DNA from: Chitinophaga pinensis
GTDB lineage: Bacteria > Bacteroidota > Bacteroidia > UBA7662
Assembly: GCA_945874665.1 (NCBI GenBank)
Contig: CAMCHJ010000001.1
Coordinates: 1 to 64,000, forward strand
Length of the DNA stretch: 64,000 bases
Direction: 5' to 3'
Shown here: positions 30,043-40,252 of the stretch, piece by piece
How the letters are laid out: each line of letters opens with the position of its first letter
How positions within the stretch are numbered: position 1 is the first letter of the stretch
Made by a program: the position numbers and the translations under genes
Notes under the pieces: generated by a model
The model's input: only the letters and a program-made list of their open reading frames with translations
What the model was told of the DNA's origin: nothing
The model's database searches: none

Positions 30043-32070
30043 CTACCAGATCTTTACCTGCACCGCCTCTGGCGCTACCATGCCTTGGCCGGTGCTGCAG
30101 CCCCAGGCCTCCCAGAACTCTGGCATGTTGGCGAGGGGGCCACGCACGCGGTATTCGCCGGGGGAATGCGAATCAGTGATGATGCGCTTGCGGAGCTCTT
30201 TTTCGGAAATGTTTTGGGCCCAAACCTGTGCCCAACCCAAGAAAAAACGCTGCTGCCAAGTGTAGCCTTCTACTTTTAGGTTGATGTCTTGGCCTTCTTT
30301 GGCGTGGATGTAGGCATAATACGCCATGGTAAGGCCTGCCAAATCAGCTATGTTTTCACCTTGGGTGAGGCTGCCGTTGATGTTGATGCCTTCGAGTACT
30401 TCGTAACCATTGAATTGCGCTACAATTTTACCCGTACGAGCCTCAAATTGCTGACGGTCTTCCTCGGTCCACCAATTGCTGAGGTTGCCCGAAGCATCGT
30501 ATTTACTGCCCTTATCGTCAAAGCCGTGCGAAAACTCATGGCCAATCACGGCACCAATGCCGCCATAATTCACCGCGTCTTCGGCATTCGGATCGTAAAA
30601 AGGCGGCTGTAGGATGCCGGCGGGGAATACAATTTCGTTGCGACTAGGCGAATAATAGGCATTAACAGTTTGTGGTGTCATGCCCCATTCGGTTTTATCG
30701 ACGGGCTGACCAATTTTGGCAAGCATTTCGGCAAAGCCATGACGGCGGGTATTGAGTACGTTTTCGTAGAGGCGGTCGGCGCGAATATCGACCTTGCTGT
30801 AATCCTTCCATTTATCGGGATAGCCAATTTTATATTCAAAGGCTGCCAACTTCACCAAAGCCTCGGCCTTGGTGGTTTCGCTCATCCAATCGAGGGCCTC
30901 GATGCGCATTTTGAAAGCAAAGCGCAAGTGCTCTACCATTTCGCTGACCTTGGCTTTGGCATCTTTGCTGAAATGCTCTGCTACAAAAAGCTGGCCTAAC
31001 ACCTCCCCCAAACTGCCGTTGGTAAGGTTTACGGCACGTTCCCAGCGCGGCTTCATTACAGTGGTGCCGCTTAAGGTGGTTTGGTAAAAGCCGAACTGCG
31101 CCTTTTCGAAGGTACTGTTGAGGGTGCCTGCGCTGCTGTTGAGCACCGACCATTTGAGATAGTTTTTGAGGTCTGCCAAACTGCTTTGGGTAATGAGCGG
31201 CTGAAGGGCTTTGATAAAGTCGACTTGGCCCACCACCAGCTCACTAAAATCCGGCACTTTGGCTGCTTCAAAAAAGGCTTGCCAGTTGAGGGCGCCCAGA
31301 CTTGCGTCCTGACTAAATGCGGCCTTTGTAAATTTATTGTAGGTTTTATCGGGATCGCGGCGCTCTACCCGCGACATACTCGCTTGTGCCAACTGCTTTT
31401 CAAGTTCGAACACCTTATCGGCAGCCGCTGCAGCTCCATTAGGGATGCCCGCCAATACAAACAAGCGGCTGATGTAGGCTTTGTATGCCTTTTGAATGTC
31501 GAGCGAAGGGGCATCGGTTTTGAGGTAATAATCACGATCGGGCAAACCAAGGCCGCCTTGGCCGAGATTTACGATGTTCATTTGGCTGTTTTTGGCATCC
31601 AATCCCACATAAAAGCTAAAAAAGCCACCAAAACCGGCAGGACGAAGCTCTCCGAGCAGTTTCATGAGGTCTTTTTTATCCTTGAGCGCATCAATCTTTG
31701 CCAAATACGGCTGCACGGGCTTGATGCCGAGGCGGTCGAGGGTGGCGGTGTCTAGTGCGGAGCGGTAAAAATCGCCAACCAATTGAGCAGAGGAGCCTTT
31801 GGCAACAGGACTGCTGCTTTGAGCCAGTTTATCGAGGATGACTTTGATTTTTTCGTCGTTTTGTTTGGCCAGTTTGTTGAAAGAACCCCAGCGACTTTCA
31901 GTTTCGGGCATGGGATTGGCCTTCATCCAGCCGCCAGCTGCGTATTGGTAAAAGTTTTCGCAGGGGGAAGTAGACAAGTCGAGGTTAGACGGTGTAATGC
32001 CAGAAGTTAATTCTTGAGCCTGAACACCACTTGCTAGTAGCAAGAAAAGAGCAGTGTATAAATTTTGCAT
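30043..32070 (-). CDS. M13 family metallopeptidase (neprilysin/PepO-like)
   Basis: VIGHEFSHGFDDKG (HExxH), GENIADLAGL, NAYYSPSRNEIVFPAGILQPPF. Confidence 0.96.
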   Translation of the reverse strand: MQNLYTALFLLLASGVQAQELTSGITPSNLDLSTSPCENFYQYAAGGWMKANPMPETESRWGSFNKLAKQNDEKIKVILDKLAQSSSPVAKGSSAQLVGDFYRSALDTATLDRLGIKPVQPYLAKIDALKDKKDLMKLLGELRPAGFGGFFSFYVGLDAKNSQMNIVNLGQGGLGLPDRDYYLKTDAPSLDIQKAYKAYISRLFVLAGIPNGAAAAADKVFELEKQLAQASMSRVERRDPDKTYNKFTKAAFSQDASLGALNWQAFFEAAKVPDFSELVVGQVDFIKALQPLITQSSLADLKNYLKWSVLNSSAGTLNSTFEKAQFGFYQTTLSGTTVMKPRWERAVNLTNGSLGEVLGQLFVAEHFSKDAKAKVSEMVEHLRFAFKMRIEALDWMSETTKAEALVKLAAFEYKIGYPDKWKDYSKVDIRADRLYENVLNTRRHGFAEMLAKIGQPVDKTEWGMTPQTVNAYYSPSRNEIVFPAGILQPPFYDPNAEDAVNYGGIGAVIGHEFSHGFDDKGSKYDASGNLSNWWTEEDRQQFEARTGKIVAQFNGYEVLEGININGSLTQGENIADLAGLTMAYYAYIHAKEGQDINLKVEGYTWQQRFFLGWAQVWAQNISEKELRKRIITDSHSPGEYRVRGPLANMPEFWEAWGCSTGQGMVAPEAVQVKIW

Positions 32071-32150
32071 GGTTTTTTACCACAATTTAAGCACTTGACT
32101 ACAATTTTCATCAAAAAGCTGCTGATAACCGTGTAATGGCCAAATTGATT

Positions 32151-32158
32151 TATCTTTG
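32151..32158 (+). promoter_or_regulatory. -7 box TATCTTTG
   Basis: Matches TAnnTTTG 19 nt before ATG 32178. Confidence 0.6.
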
Positions 32159-32177
32159 CTTAGTAAAATCCAATCAT

Positions 32178-32588
32178 ATGAACAAAAAACAAACTTGGTT
32201 CCTGTTGCTATTGGCTGTTGGAATCACCTTCGCTTCTTGTAAGAAAGACGATCCTATTGTGCCACCAGCACCTACCAACAAAGAGTTATTATCCAAAATC
32301 TGGAAAATCGACCAAATTTTGCTCGATTCTATGGATGTAACTACCTTTTTTACAGGTTTAAGGTTTAATTTCAGAGCTGACAACCTAGCAATCATAACCA
32401 TGCCTGGCGAAAGTCCAGATACTTCTACTTGGTCGTTCAATGCTGCAGAAACACAAATTATACTCGCGCAAGATGGTGAGCTAGACACCTTGAATATTTT
32501 AGCGCTTACCGCTTTGCAACTGAGATTGCGAGGTTATGACCGCGTTGAAGAAACAGAAACGCTCATCACAATGAGCCCTGCACCTTAA
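32178..32588 (+). CDS. Small lipoprotein, lipocalin-like
   Basis: MNKKQTWFLLLLAVGITFASCKKDDP lipobox; LLSKIWKIDQI..W-F typical of Bacteroidota lipocalin-like lipoproteins. Confidence 0.6.
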   Translation: MNKKQTWFLLLLAVGITFASCKKDDPIVPPAPTNKELLSKIWKIDQILLDSMDVTTFFTGLRFNFRADNLAIITMPGESPDTSTWSFNAAETQIILAQDGELDTLNILALTALQLRLRGYDRVEETETLITMSPAP

Positions 32589-32609
32589 AGGTCTTTAAAG
32601 CCGAAATCG

Positions 32610-32638
32610 AGCCATCCCCCAAAAGGATGGCTTTTTTT
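32610..32638. terminator. Rho-independent terminator
   Basis: agccatcc/ggatggct hairpin followed by T7. Confidence 0.8.
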
Positions 32639-35159
32639 ATATGCCTAACCTGAATCGGAGGCCCCCGCGGGTAGGCTCGATGTTGTTAAACGACACGAAG
32701 AAGTCGGTGCCGATAATGCGAAACGGCCCCGATACATTGTACCCCACCTCAAAATGCCGCACCGAACCTGTAATAAGGGTGCTGGCAAAAAGCGCTTCGT
32801 CGAGTCCATACATCCGCACTTTTTCGATGCGGGTTAAGGCCAAGCGACCCATGCGCACCCTCGAAAACATGCTCAAATAAGGCCCTGAGGTGCTAAAACG
32901 GTAGAATGGCAAGTTTCGATACGACTCGGTTTCATTGCTCTGCAACAGTGATTGGAAGCCGCTGAAGTGCGTATAGTCCATAAAATAAGTGGGTTTGCGC
33001 AAAAAACTGCCTAGCTCGAGGTGGTAAAAAAGACTGTTACCTCGGTACAACTCGCGGTTTTGGTTGATGCCCACCGAAAAACTTTGAAACCAGTCGGGGG
33101 TAAATCCCGAATTAGCTTTGAAGGTAAAAAATGGCCTGTTGCGGTTCAAAACGCGTTCTTCGCCATTTATGCGCGCGGTTTCAGCCCAAGGTCGCCATTG
33201 CATATCGAGTTGCAGGCCTACATAGTTATGTGCTTGAAAGGCGGTATTGCCCATTTCTTCGTTTTGAGGATTATTAGGACTCAGTCCAGCAGGGTCGTTC
33301 CAAAAGGCGAGTCTATAGGTATTGTTTAACGGCGTGCGCTGCGCATATTCGAGCTGGCCGTTCAAGCTCAGTTTGCTGCTCAAAATCCGGGTTGCCCCCA
33401 GTTGGGCATATGCTTTCTCGTACAAAAAGAGAATGTTGTCGTTGAACAACACTGTTTGCAACAGATTTACGGAAGGCGGCACGGGGTCGATGGGGTTAAA
33501 TTGTTTGATTGCCGTTCCTCCTGCCAGCCGCAAGCTGTATTTTTCTTGGTTGTAGGTGTATTGAGCATTCAGCAACGGGCGGTTGCGTGCAATCGAATAG
33601 CGCGCCCGGAGGTCGAGCTCGGTGCTTTGCATGCGGCTTTTACGTGTGGTATAGCGCCAGCGGGAGCTGAGCACAAAGCCTTCTACCGTATTGTAAATAT
33701 CGGCCATGGGCACTATGCCGTGCACTAACCCATCGTACCGCAGCTGTTTCGAGCGCCCTACCCGGTCGATATACTCCCCCAGGCGATAGGTGTGGCCTGT
33801 AACAGGGTGGTACCAACGAAAAACGGGTAGCGACTTCAGGCTGTCTTGCCGCTCCGATATACCCCTTGCCTCATACAGCGAGTCGGCCTGGCGGTACCCC
33901 ACAATTTCCTGTTCTTCAAGCGGCAGCTGACGCAAACTCTTCCACACCGAATCGGGTTGCCGGCGAGCGAGACTATCGATTTCAAAGCTGTATTCCCGAA
34001 AGGGTTGTTCTTCTGCTACCTCCTGCGTTTCCTCTACCCGCTTTTGCAGCTTCTTGACTTCCTTTTTAACCTGTTGATTGCCGGCGGCACCCTCTTGCAG
34101 CCTTTCTGCCATGGGTTTTTGAAGCAATGCTAGCACGCGAGCATCAGACTCGATGCGGTAGTTGCGCACTGAAGTAATGTAACGTACCTCCGCTATGGCA
34201 CCGAGGTAGTTTACTTGCAGGGCTACATCTTGCTTCACCTGCATCCACAACCGATTTACCTCTTGAAATTGCTGCTGTAAGTGATAACGGATGCCGTTAT
34301 CGTCGGTAAACCGCACATCTACACTGTATAAATTAAGGTTTGGTTCCAGCAAATATAAATCACCGGCTAACAGGTATGGCCCTTTAGCCCGTGGCAACAA
34401 ACCAATGCGGATGAGCTTTTTGCCATCCTCCAGCTTCTCGCCGCGATATACAAAGCGGTAGTGTTGGAAGGCTTTGGGAGATAGCGGTGAAATGATTTCA
34501 CCTACCACCGGCCGATAAAAATTAAAATTGGCAAAGTTGATGGATGGGTTGCTGCCAGGCGGGAGGTTTGAGCGGATGGAGACCACTTTTTCTTGGAAAA
34601 AATCGGGTTGGCGGAAACTGATTTCGCTCATCGACTCAAGCAAATAAGTAGTGCCCACTTTGATGTTTGACCGATCCATGAGTTTGCGCACCGCCCACGG
34701 GGCTTTGTTGATCACAAAACTGCCTTTTACGTAGCTATTGGCTTTGTAACTGGCCACGCTGGCCAGGTGCAGGGGCGCGTTGCGGATGGCGCGGCGCATG
34801 ATGCCATAGGCCGGATCTTCGGCGCGGGCATTGATTTTGATTTCGTTGAGCTCAAACACTTGTGGCTCGAGCTTGAAGTTTTGCTGTAGTCCCCCGCTGC
34901 TCACCTCAACCGTGGTTTTGAGCGCGTTATACCCAAGGTAATGGATTTGAATTTGGTAGGCGCCGGCGGGTAAGCTCAACGCGTACTTGCCCTTTTCGTT
35001 CGATATGCTGCTGTGGTTGCCAGGATTGGCTAAAATAGACGCAAAGGGCAGCGGCTCTCCTTTGGCGTTGAGGATGAGGCCGCTGAGCTCTTGAGCAGAG
35101 CCAGGTGTACACATCAACAGTGCGCAAAGTAATAAAACTACATTCCAGCGATTCATCAA
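32637..35159 (-). CDS. DUF5686 and carboxypeptidase-like regulatory domain-containing protein
   Basis: N-terminal CarboxypepD_reg-like domain (LSGLILNAKGEPLPFASILA) and C-terminal outer membrane DUF5686-like region. Confidence 0.85.
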   Translation of the reverse strand: MMNRWNVVLLLCALLMCTPGSAQELSGLILNAKGEPLPFASILANPGNHSSISNEKGKYALSLPAGAYQIQIHYLGYNALKTTVEVSSGGLQQNFKLEPQVFELNEIKINARAEDPAYGIMRRAIRNAPLHLASVASYKANSYVKGSFVINKAPWAVRKLMDRSNIKVGTTYLLESMSEISFRQPDFFQEKVVSIRSNLPPGSNPSINFANFNFYRPVVGEIISPLSPKAFQHYRFVYRGEKLEDGKKLIRIGLLPRAKGPYLLAGDLYLLEPNLNLYSVDVRFTDDNGIRYHLQQQFQEVNRLWMQVKQDVALQVNYLGAIAEVRYITSVRNYRIESDARVLALLQKPMAERLQEGAAGNQQVKKEVKKLQKRVEETQEVAEEQPFREYSFEIDSLARRQPDSVWKSLRQLPLEEQEIVGYRQADSLYEARGISERQDSLKSLPVFRWYHPVTGHTYRLGEYIDRVGRSKQLRYDGLVHGIVPMADIYNTVEGFVLSSRWRYTTRKSRMQSTELDLRARYSIARNRPLLNAQYTYNQEKYSLRLAGGTAIKQFNPIDPVPPSVNLLQTVLFNDNILFLYEKAYAQLGATRILSSKLSLNGQLEYAQRTPLNNTYRLAFWNDPAGLSPNNPQNEEMGNTAFQAHNYVGLQLDMQWRPWAETARINGEERVLNRNRPFFTFKANSGFTPDWFQSFSVGINQNRELYRGNSLFYHLELGSFLRKPTYFMDYTHFSGFQSLLQSNETESYRNLPFYRFSTSGPYLSMFSRVRMGRLALTRIEKVRMYGLDEALFASTLITGSVRHFEVGYNVSGPFRIIGTDFFVSFNNIEPTRGGLRFRLGI

Positions 35160-35214
35160 TCACGAAGATCATGTTTGACGGCGACTTATGAAATGTTTGG
35201 CGTGTTTTATTCCT

Positions 35215-36837
35215 TCAAGGAAGCAGTAAAACTTTGTGCGTTACAAAATGCTTGTGGTCGAATACCAAGGTTAGCCACAAAAACGGATTGCCTTTATGAG
35301 GCTTTAGGTCGAATTTTATTTCGTTTTCGCCTATTTCCATGTCCTGAAACCGCCCTTTTTCAAGCACCGCTCCCGCCGCATTACTCAACAAATAGTGGAC
35401 ACTCAATAACTCGCTGAGTTCAAAATTAACTGCCACCGCGCTTTTTGTGGGATTGGGGTGTAAAGCAAAGTCGAACGTCTTTTCAGTTGCCTTGCTTGCT
35501 ACCTTTACCCCCGTGCTTTGTGGCTCCCGTACCAATTTTACTGCATACACTTGGGTAGACGCCGAAGTAACGCCGGTATTGTTATTGGTGAATGCGTTTA
35601 AAACGGGACTCACGATGCCTCCTACGATGTGACCCAAAAGCGTGGTGTCGTTTACAAAGGCTTGTAATTTAAACGTTTCGTTGGCGTAATGTGGCACCGA
35701 TAAATTGGGTATGAATTCGGCACTTGCGCCTACCAAAACGGGCATTTGCTCGGGTTGCACAAACTCTGTTAGCTGGCCGTTGGCCTCGCGCGTTACCCGA
35801 CTGATGGTTTTTACAAATGGCACATTGTTGTCTTGCACCAACAGCTCCCCATCATAATAATACTGGGCCAATCCCCCATAAAAAAGACTGTGCATGGTAT
35901 TGCTTGCGCTGTCGTAGAGCGCTGTTTTTGCACTGTGGTAATGGCTCAGCTTCTGCAGAAACTGGGTTTGCGGAAAAATTCCTGTTGCCTTAATATCTAC
36001 AGGATATAAATACGGCAAGTCGATGGTGTGCTGAAAAACGCCCGAGGAAAGGGTATAGCCGGGGGTGCCATCCGGGAAAATTTGCGGCACCAGGTTGTAG
36101 TCGCGGCGGTGCAGGTGAATAGGGTCAGTTTGCACTTGGTAATTGAGCATGGCCAACGTAGTTCCCGGGGCGCTCAGCTCAAATTTGCGGATTTGGTTGG
36201 TGTATTGTTGCACAAAGCCAGGACCATTGCTGGGACCCATGGGGTTGTATCGGCCCACAAATTTATGGCCTCCCACGAGGTAATACATCTCCCCAATTTT
36301 GCCTAGCTGTCCACCAGTTACGGCAAAGGCGCTGTCTTGCAGCTGCTCAAAAGCCCCTAAAATAGGTTGATTAACTAAAACAGCCTGTAGCAAAACGGGC
36401 ACATGGATGCGCAACAAAAACGGATAGGTGGTGTATTGGTTGGCCGTAACCGAAAAGCCATAGCCACCTGTGAGCAGCAAGTATGGACCTTCTTGGTAAA
36501 AATTAAAATTGGTGGCGCTCAGTTGCTCTTGCATGCTGGCTGGCAACGAGCCAAGTGCAACCTGCCAAGTGGTATCGGCCACATGATCAATCACGTATAA
36601 ATGGGCATTGGCTTGGGCCGTGGGGAAGGCGTTAAAAGGTTGCCGCGCGTGAATACCATCTTTTCTGCCCCCAAAAAACAGCCAATAATGGTCCGTTTGC
36701 GCAAAAGCATGCGAGTGCAACCCCGGCAAACCTGTGATTTGGCGCGACTCGAGGGTGATGGTGTAGGGGAAGTTGGTTTGGGCAGTTGCAGCAATTGCCG
36801 CAACACCCAACGTAAATAGAAGAAAAAGCTGTTTCAT
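35215..36837 (-). CDS. T9SS type A sorting domain-containing protein, kelch-like N-terminal region
   Basis: Signal peptide; kelch-like W/F-GGR-DG segments; C-terminal FALHPNPTKSAVAVNFEL...THKVLLLP. Confidence 0.75.
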   Translation of the reverse strand: MKQLFLLFTLGVAAIAATAQTNFPYTITLESRQITGLPGLHSHAFAQTDHYWLFFGGRKDGIHARQPFNAFPTAQANAHLYVIDHVADTTWQVALGSLPASMQEQLSATNFNFYQEGPYLLLTGGYGFSVTANQYTTYPFLLRIHVPVLLQAVLVNQPILGAFEQLQDSAFAVTGGQLGKIGEMYYLVGGHKFVGRYNPMGPSNGPGFVQQYTNQIRKFELSAPGTTLAMLNYQVQTDPIHLHRRDYNLVPQIFPDGTPGYTLSSGVFQHTIDLPYLYPVDIKATGIFPQTQFLQKLSHYHSAKTALYDSASNTMHSLFYGGLAQYYYDGELLVQDNNVPFVKTISRVTREANGQLTEFVQPEQMPVLVGASAEFIPNLSVPHYANETFKLQAFVNDTTLLGHIVGGIVSPVLNAFTNNNTGVTSASTQVYAVKLVREPQSTGVKVASKATEKTFDFALHPNPTKSAVAVNFELSELLSVHYLLSNAAGAVLEKGRFQDMEIGENEIKFDLKPHKGNPFLWLTLVFDHKHFVTHKVLLLP

Positions 36838-36880
36838 GCGCCAATTTTGTTAAAAGTACAGCTTTGTTTTCGCGGCACTG

Positions 36881-36894
36881 GTAACCTGCGTTAC
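36881..36894. promoter_or_regulatory. Palindromic operator GTAAC-CTGC-GTTAC upstream of the T9SS protein
   Basis: Perfect inverted repeat, centre about 35.5 nt from a -7-like TACTTTT. Confidence 0.65.
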
Positions 36895-36973
36895 AGAGCG
36901 CTAACGATTATCTTTTACAACTGCCGTTTAAATCCTCTCGATTTAGGGCAGCGACTTATTGGCCGCTTAACAC

Positions 36974-38701
36974 CTACCTAAACTCGTAATCTACCCCAAA
37001 CACCTGACTTAGCAAGGTTTGTGGGGCATCGAGCACCTTGGCATTGAGCTTTGGTTTTGGCGTAACAGGCGAATTGGCAGCGAGGTACGACAACATGATG
37101 TCGTGCAGGCTGAAGGGGGTATTCTTGGTTTCCATGACATTGCTCATGCGGCAAAGCACATCTTCGGGATCGCCGTCACGCTCGCATGCCGAAATGGTAT
37201 AGGTTTTTTGCAGGTCGAGGGGCTTTTTGCCCACTTTCACACTTTGAACACGACTGCCATCAGCGCCATGCGCGTTAAAAGTAACCGTCATGCCCTCAAA
37301 CTTGATCACCCAACCGCCAAAACGCTTGGCCGCATCCACTGCAAATACATTGTTAAGCTCCTTTTCAAGCCATTCGGCAATTTGCTTGCCAGTAACCTTG
37401 CCTGTACGCACTTGGCTATCAACCGGCAACATATCATAAATAAAACCGCGGGTGATGGGTATGTTGCCTGTATGGTCGGGTGTACTACGGGGTGGACAAA
37501 ACCTGAAGCCATTCGACAGTACAATGTCGACTTCAGGCAATTTCCACGTCAAAGCATCCAAAATAAGCGTATCGATGGTGTTTTCAACCACAAAATAGCG
37601 GTACAAAGGCAGGGTGCTGTAGCCTACCACCTTGTAAATATCTTCAGCAAAGGGTTGCTCATTGGCTTGCACCAAGGCTACAATCCCTGCATCAGCCGGG
37701 TAGGAAGCAACATCTACCTCATCTAAGGCATAAAACTCTTCGATGACCTTGCCATTTTGAACCTTTAACTGCAGCTTTCCTACAAAAGAGCCGAAAGCAC
37801 CCGGCTCAACTACCTTTGAATACTTACCAACAATGGGTTTACGAACCCTTTCATGGGTATCTCCTCCCAAAATAATGTCAACTCCCGCACAATCGGGGTT
37901 GTTTGAAAGGGCAATTTGCTGTGAAAGGCCGAGGTGGGATAACAAAATCACATACGCACAGCCTTCATGCTCGCGCAATACTTCCACATAATGCTTGAGG
38001 TTGTGCTCAGGTTTGGTATATACGATGCCTTTGCTGTAGCTTGGCGACTGCCGCTTGGGGACCAGGTGGTCGGTGTAACTCAAAAAACCAATCTTCACCC
38101 CAGCCACATTCCAGATTTTGTAGGGATGGAAGATCAACTCCCCCCTTTTCCCTTCGCCCAAATCGTGGTACATATTGGCACAAACCTTAGGGGCATTTAA
38201 GCCCCCCATCAGCGTAAGCATATTGCGTTTGTGGTACACCACCTCCCAATTGCCTGGGATGTACAAATCGTAGCCCATGTTGTTGAGGATAGGCAACATG
38301 GCCTTGCCGGTGGTTTTTACCGAAAGTTCGCTACCCTGAAACATATCACCGGTATCGATGATGAAGGTGTTGGCGTGCTTGGCTTTTTCGCGTTGAAAAT
38401 AGGTGGCCAAATGGGCATATCCGCCTGTTTTACGGAAAACCGCCTTGTTATCCTCCCAAAACAGCTCGTCGTGGGGGTGTATTTGACAATGGATATCGGT
38501 CGTTTGCAGGATATTGAGCGTCGTAATTTCGTCGGCAGCAGGCAAAGTGCCATCAGGAGTTGCGTCTTTACTGCCGGCGGTTGCCAACGCAGCTGTTTGC
38601 GTGATTATGGGCAAGCCCAAGCCTAATGCACCTACTTTTTTGAGGAAATTCCTGCGGTCGCTGCCTTGCGACACTTCTTGAGGGCGTTCATTTTCTTTCA
38701 T
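36974..38701 (-). CDS. SoxB-like metallophosphoesterase / 5'-nucleotidase superfamily, Tat-exported
   Basis: Twin-arginine signal DRRNFLKKVGALGLGLP; TTDIHCQ, DTGDMFQGS, GNWE (in place of GNHE), LSNGFRF...ITRGFIYDMLP..NNVF. Confidence 0.8.
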   Translation of the reverse strand: MKENERPQEVSQGSDRRNFLKKVGALGLGLPIITQTAALATAGSKDATPDGTLPAADEITTLNILQTTDIHCQIHPHDELFWEDNKAVFRKTGGYAHLATYFQREKAKHANTFIIDTGDMFQGSELSVKTTGKAMLPILNNMGYDLYIPGNWEVVYHKRNMLTLMGGLNAPKVCANMYHDLGEGKRGELIFHPYKIWNVAGVKIGFLSYTDHLVPKRQSPSYSKGIVYTKPEHNLKHYVEVLREHEGCAYVILLSHLGLSQQIALSNNPDCAGVDIILGGDTHERVRKPIVGKYSKVVEPGAFGSFVGKLQLKVQNGKVIEEFYALDEVDVASYPADAGIVALVQANEQPFAEDIYKVVGYSTLPLYRYFVVENTIDTLILDALTWKLPEVDIVLSNGFRFCPPRSTPDHTGNIPITRGFIYDMLPVDSQVRTGKVTGKQIAEWLEKELNNVFAVDAAKRFGGWVIKFEGMTVTFNAHGADGSRVQSVKVGKKPLDLQKTYTISACERDGDPEDVLCRMSNVMETKNTPFSLHDIMLSYLAANSPVTPKPKLNAKVLDAPQTLLSQVFGVDYEFR

Positions 38702-38802
38702 TCTACAAATTTATGTTTCGGGAAAAACAGCAAAAATTAAAGCCATCCTGCCCAAAGTGTGCTAATGAAATGGCAAACTATCGAAAATAACTATAAAGAC
38801 AA

Positions 38803-38816
38803 GTAACTTAGGTTAC
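38803..38816. promoter_or_regulatory. Palindromic operator GTAAC-TTAG-GTTAC upstream of the SoxB-like gene
   Basis: Perfect inverted repeat, centre about 35.5 nt from a -7-like ATAGTTTG. Confidence 0.7.
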
Positions 38817-38840
38817 AATTGCCCAAAAGCAGCCTTTTTC

Positions 38841-40250
38841 TTAAAAATGGTAGTTCAAAACAAGGTTCCAAAGCGACATGTTTACCCGGTTAATGGTGTA
38901 GCGGTCGGCAAGCGGCGAACCCGTAGCATTGCCTTTGTACACGTATAACAACTGTCCCGTGAGGCCTTCCATCCAGCCGCCAAAAGTATAAAAGGCGTCT
39001 ATATTGACTTGGTAATAACTAGGTAGTCCGTATTTATTGCGCGCAAAGTCGGTAGGATTGGGCATTTGATAGTAGCCCGCACCTGTACTAAACATCCAGC
39101 GCTCTTTAACTGGCTTTTTTACAACCAAGTTGATGGCATTTACATTGGCATAGCCTTCATTGCGCTCGCGGGGCAGGAAGGTAAACATGGGGTCGCGACC
39201 CCATTCGCGGGGCATGAGGTAGCGGTCGGCATCGGCAATGTGCGTATAATTGAGGTTAAACTGCCATTTTGAAGGCAGATCGAGGCCCAAGCGTGCGCCA
39301 TACAACCTTGCTTGGTGATTGGCCTTCAAATAATCGTGCGTTACAGCACTGCTACCCGTTGCGCCCTGCTGCCAAATGGCTTGTGCCGCCGCGCGCCACT
39401 GGTACCCTTGTGCAAATGTCTTTTTGTAATCGGCCTGCAGTAAGAGCGTGTTCATGAGGCGATCGACATACAAATTCGAAAACTTGAGCTCGAGTGCTTT
39501 GATAGGCTGCCATTTCCCCTCCAAAAAAGCAAGGTATTCAGCAGGAATATTGGTTGGGTGGGAAGATGCTACCCCTGAATCGTTTACACCGGCAGGATAA
39601 ACGCCGATGGATTCGCCAATTTTAAACCATTCAACGGTGCTGCGGGGCGAAATACCCACTAGCACGCCACCATCCAACTGCATTTTTTTGGCACCGCGGA
39701 GCTGAAACTGCAAGCCATCGGCCAAAGTTGGACGCATCCGGCCGTCTTGCGGATTGATGAAAGCGGTTTTGATGTGCTGCTTGCCAAGCGTGATTTGCAA
39801 ATCACGCCGACTGTACTTGATATAAAGATCTTCCAGCCTGTCCATATCGCCACGCTCCTCAGGTCGTTTGGTATCGAACAAACCTATTTCATACCTGCTC
39901 ATTTGGCTGGTGAGCACATCGCGCTCATGGAGCTGATTAGACCAGAGGTTATGATTAAAAAACCCGCTTAAACCTATCTGAAAACCACGATAAGGCGCGC
40001 TTTCATAGGCAATCCCCATCCCAAAAGCGTTAGCAAAGTAGTCTGCCAAGCCATCAGCATTGTCTGTAGCCATAAAAAAATAGCGCGCGTGGCCGTATAG
40101 CGTGCCACTTCTGAAAAACTGTTGGAAGTTTTGAGCCTCCGTGGTGTCTTTTTCGCGCTCGTTGTGGTGCTCATAAGGGTGAATGCCCTGCGCCAAAAGC
40201 TCGATGGGCAGTAGGAGCAATCCCAAAAGGACTACACGGAGGTACTTCAT
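38841..40250 (-). CDS. OprD-like outer membrane porin
   Basis: Signal peptide, beta-barrel pattern, YGHARYFFMATDNADGLADYFANAFGMGIAYESAPYRGFQIGLSG, aromatic C-terminal residue. Confidence 0.75.
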   Translation of the reverse strand: MKYLRVVLLGLLLLPIELLAQGIHPYEHHNEREKDTTEAQNFQQFFRSGTLYGHARYFFMATDNADGLADYFANAFGMGIAYESAPYRGFQIGLSGFFNHNLWSNQLHERDVLTSQMSRYEIGLFDTKRPEERGDMDRLEDLYIKYSRRDLQITLGKQHIKTAFINPQDGRMRPTLADGLQFQLRGAKKMQLDGGVLVGISPRSTVEWFKIGESIGVYPAGVNDSGVASSHPTNIPAEYLAFLEGKWQPIKALELKFSNLYVDRLMNTLLLQADYKKTFAQGYQWRAAAQAIWQQGATGSSAVTHDYLKANHQARLYGARLGLDLPSKWQFNLNYTHIADADRYLMPREWGRDPMFTFLPRERNEGYANVNAINLVVKKPVKERWMFSTGAGYYQMPNPTDFARNKYGLPSYYQVNIDAFYTFGGWMEGLTGQLLYVYKGNATGSPLADRYTINRVNMSLWNLVLNYHF

Positions 40251-40252
40251 CT

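Noticed and set aside
30043-30060. M13 peptidase C-terminus VKIW lacking the CxxW cysteine
   Set aside because: Bacterial M13 enzymes often lack this cysteine; not unusual enough to report.
31081-31755. 224-aa plus-strand ORF
   Set aside because: Antisense to the M13 peptidase, which is strongly supported.
37019-37726. 235-aa plus-strand ORF
   Set aside because: Antisense to the SoxB-like gene with no supporting signal.
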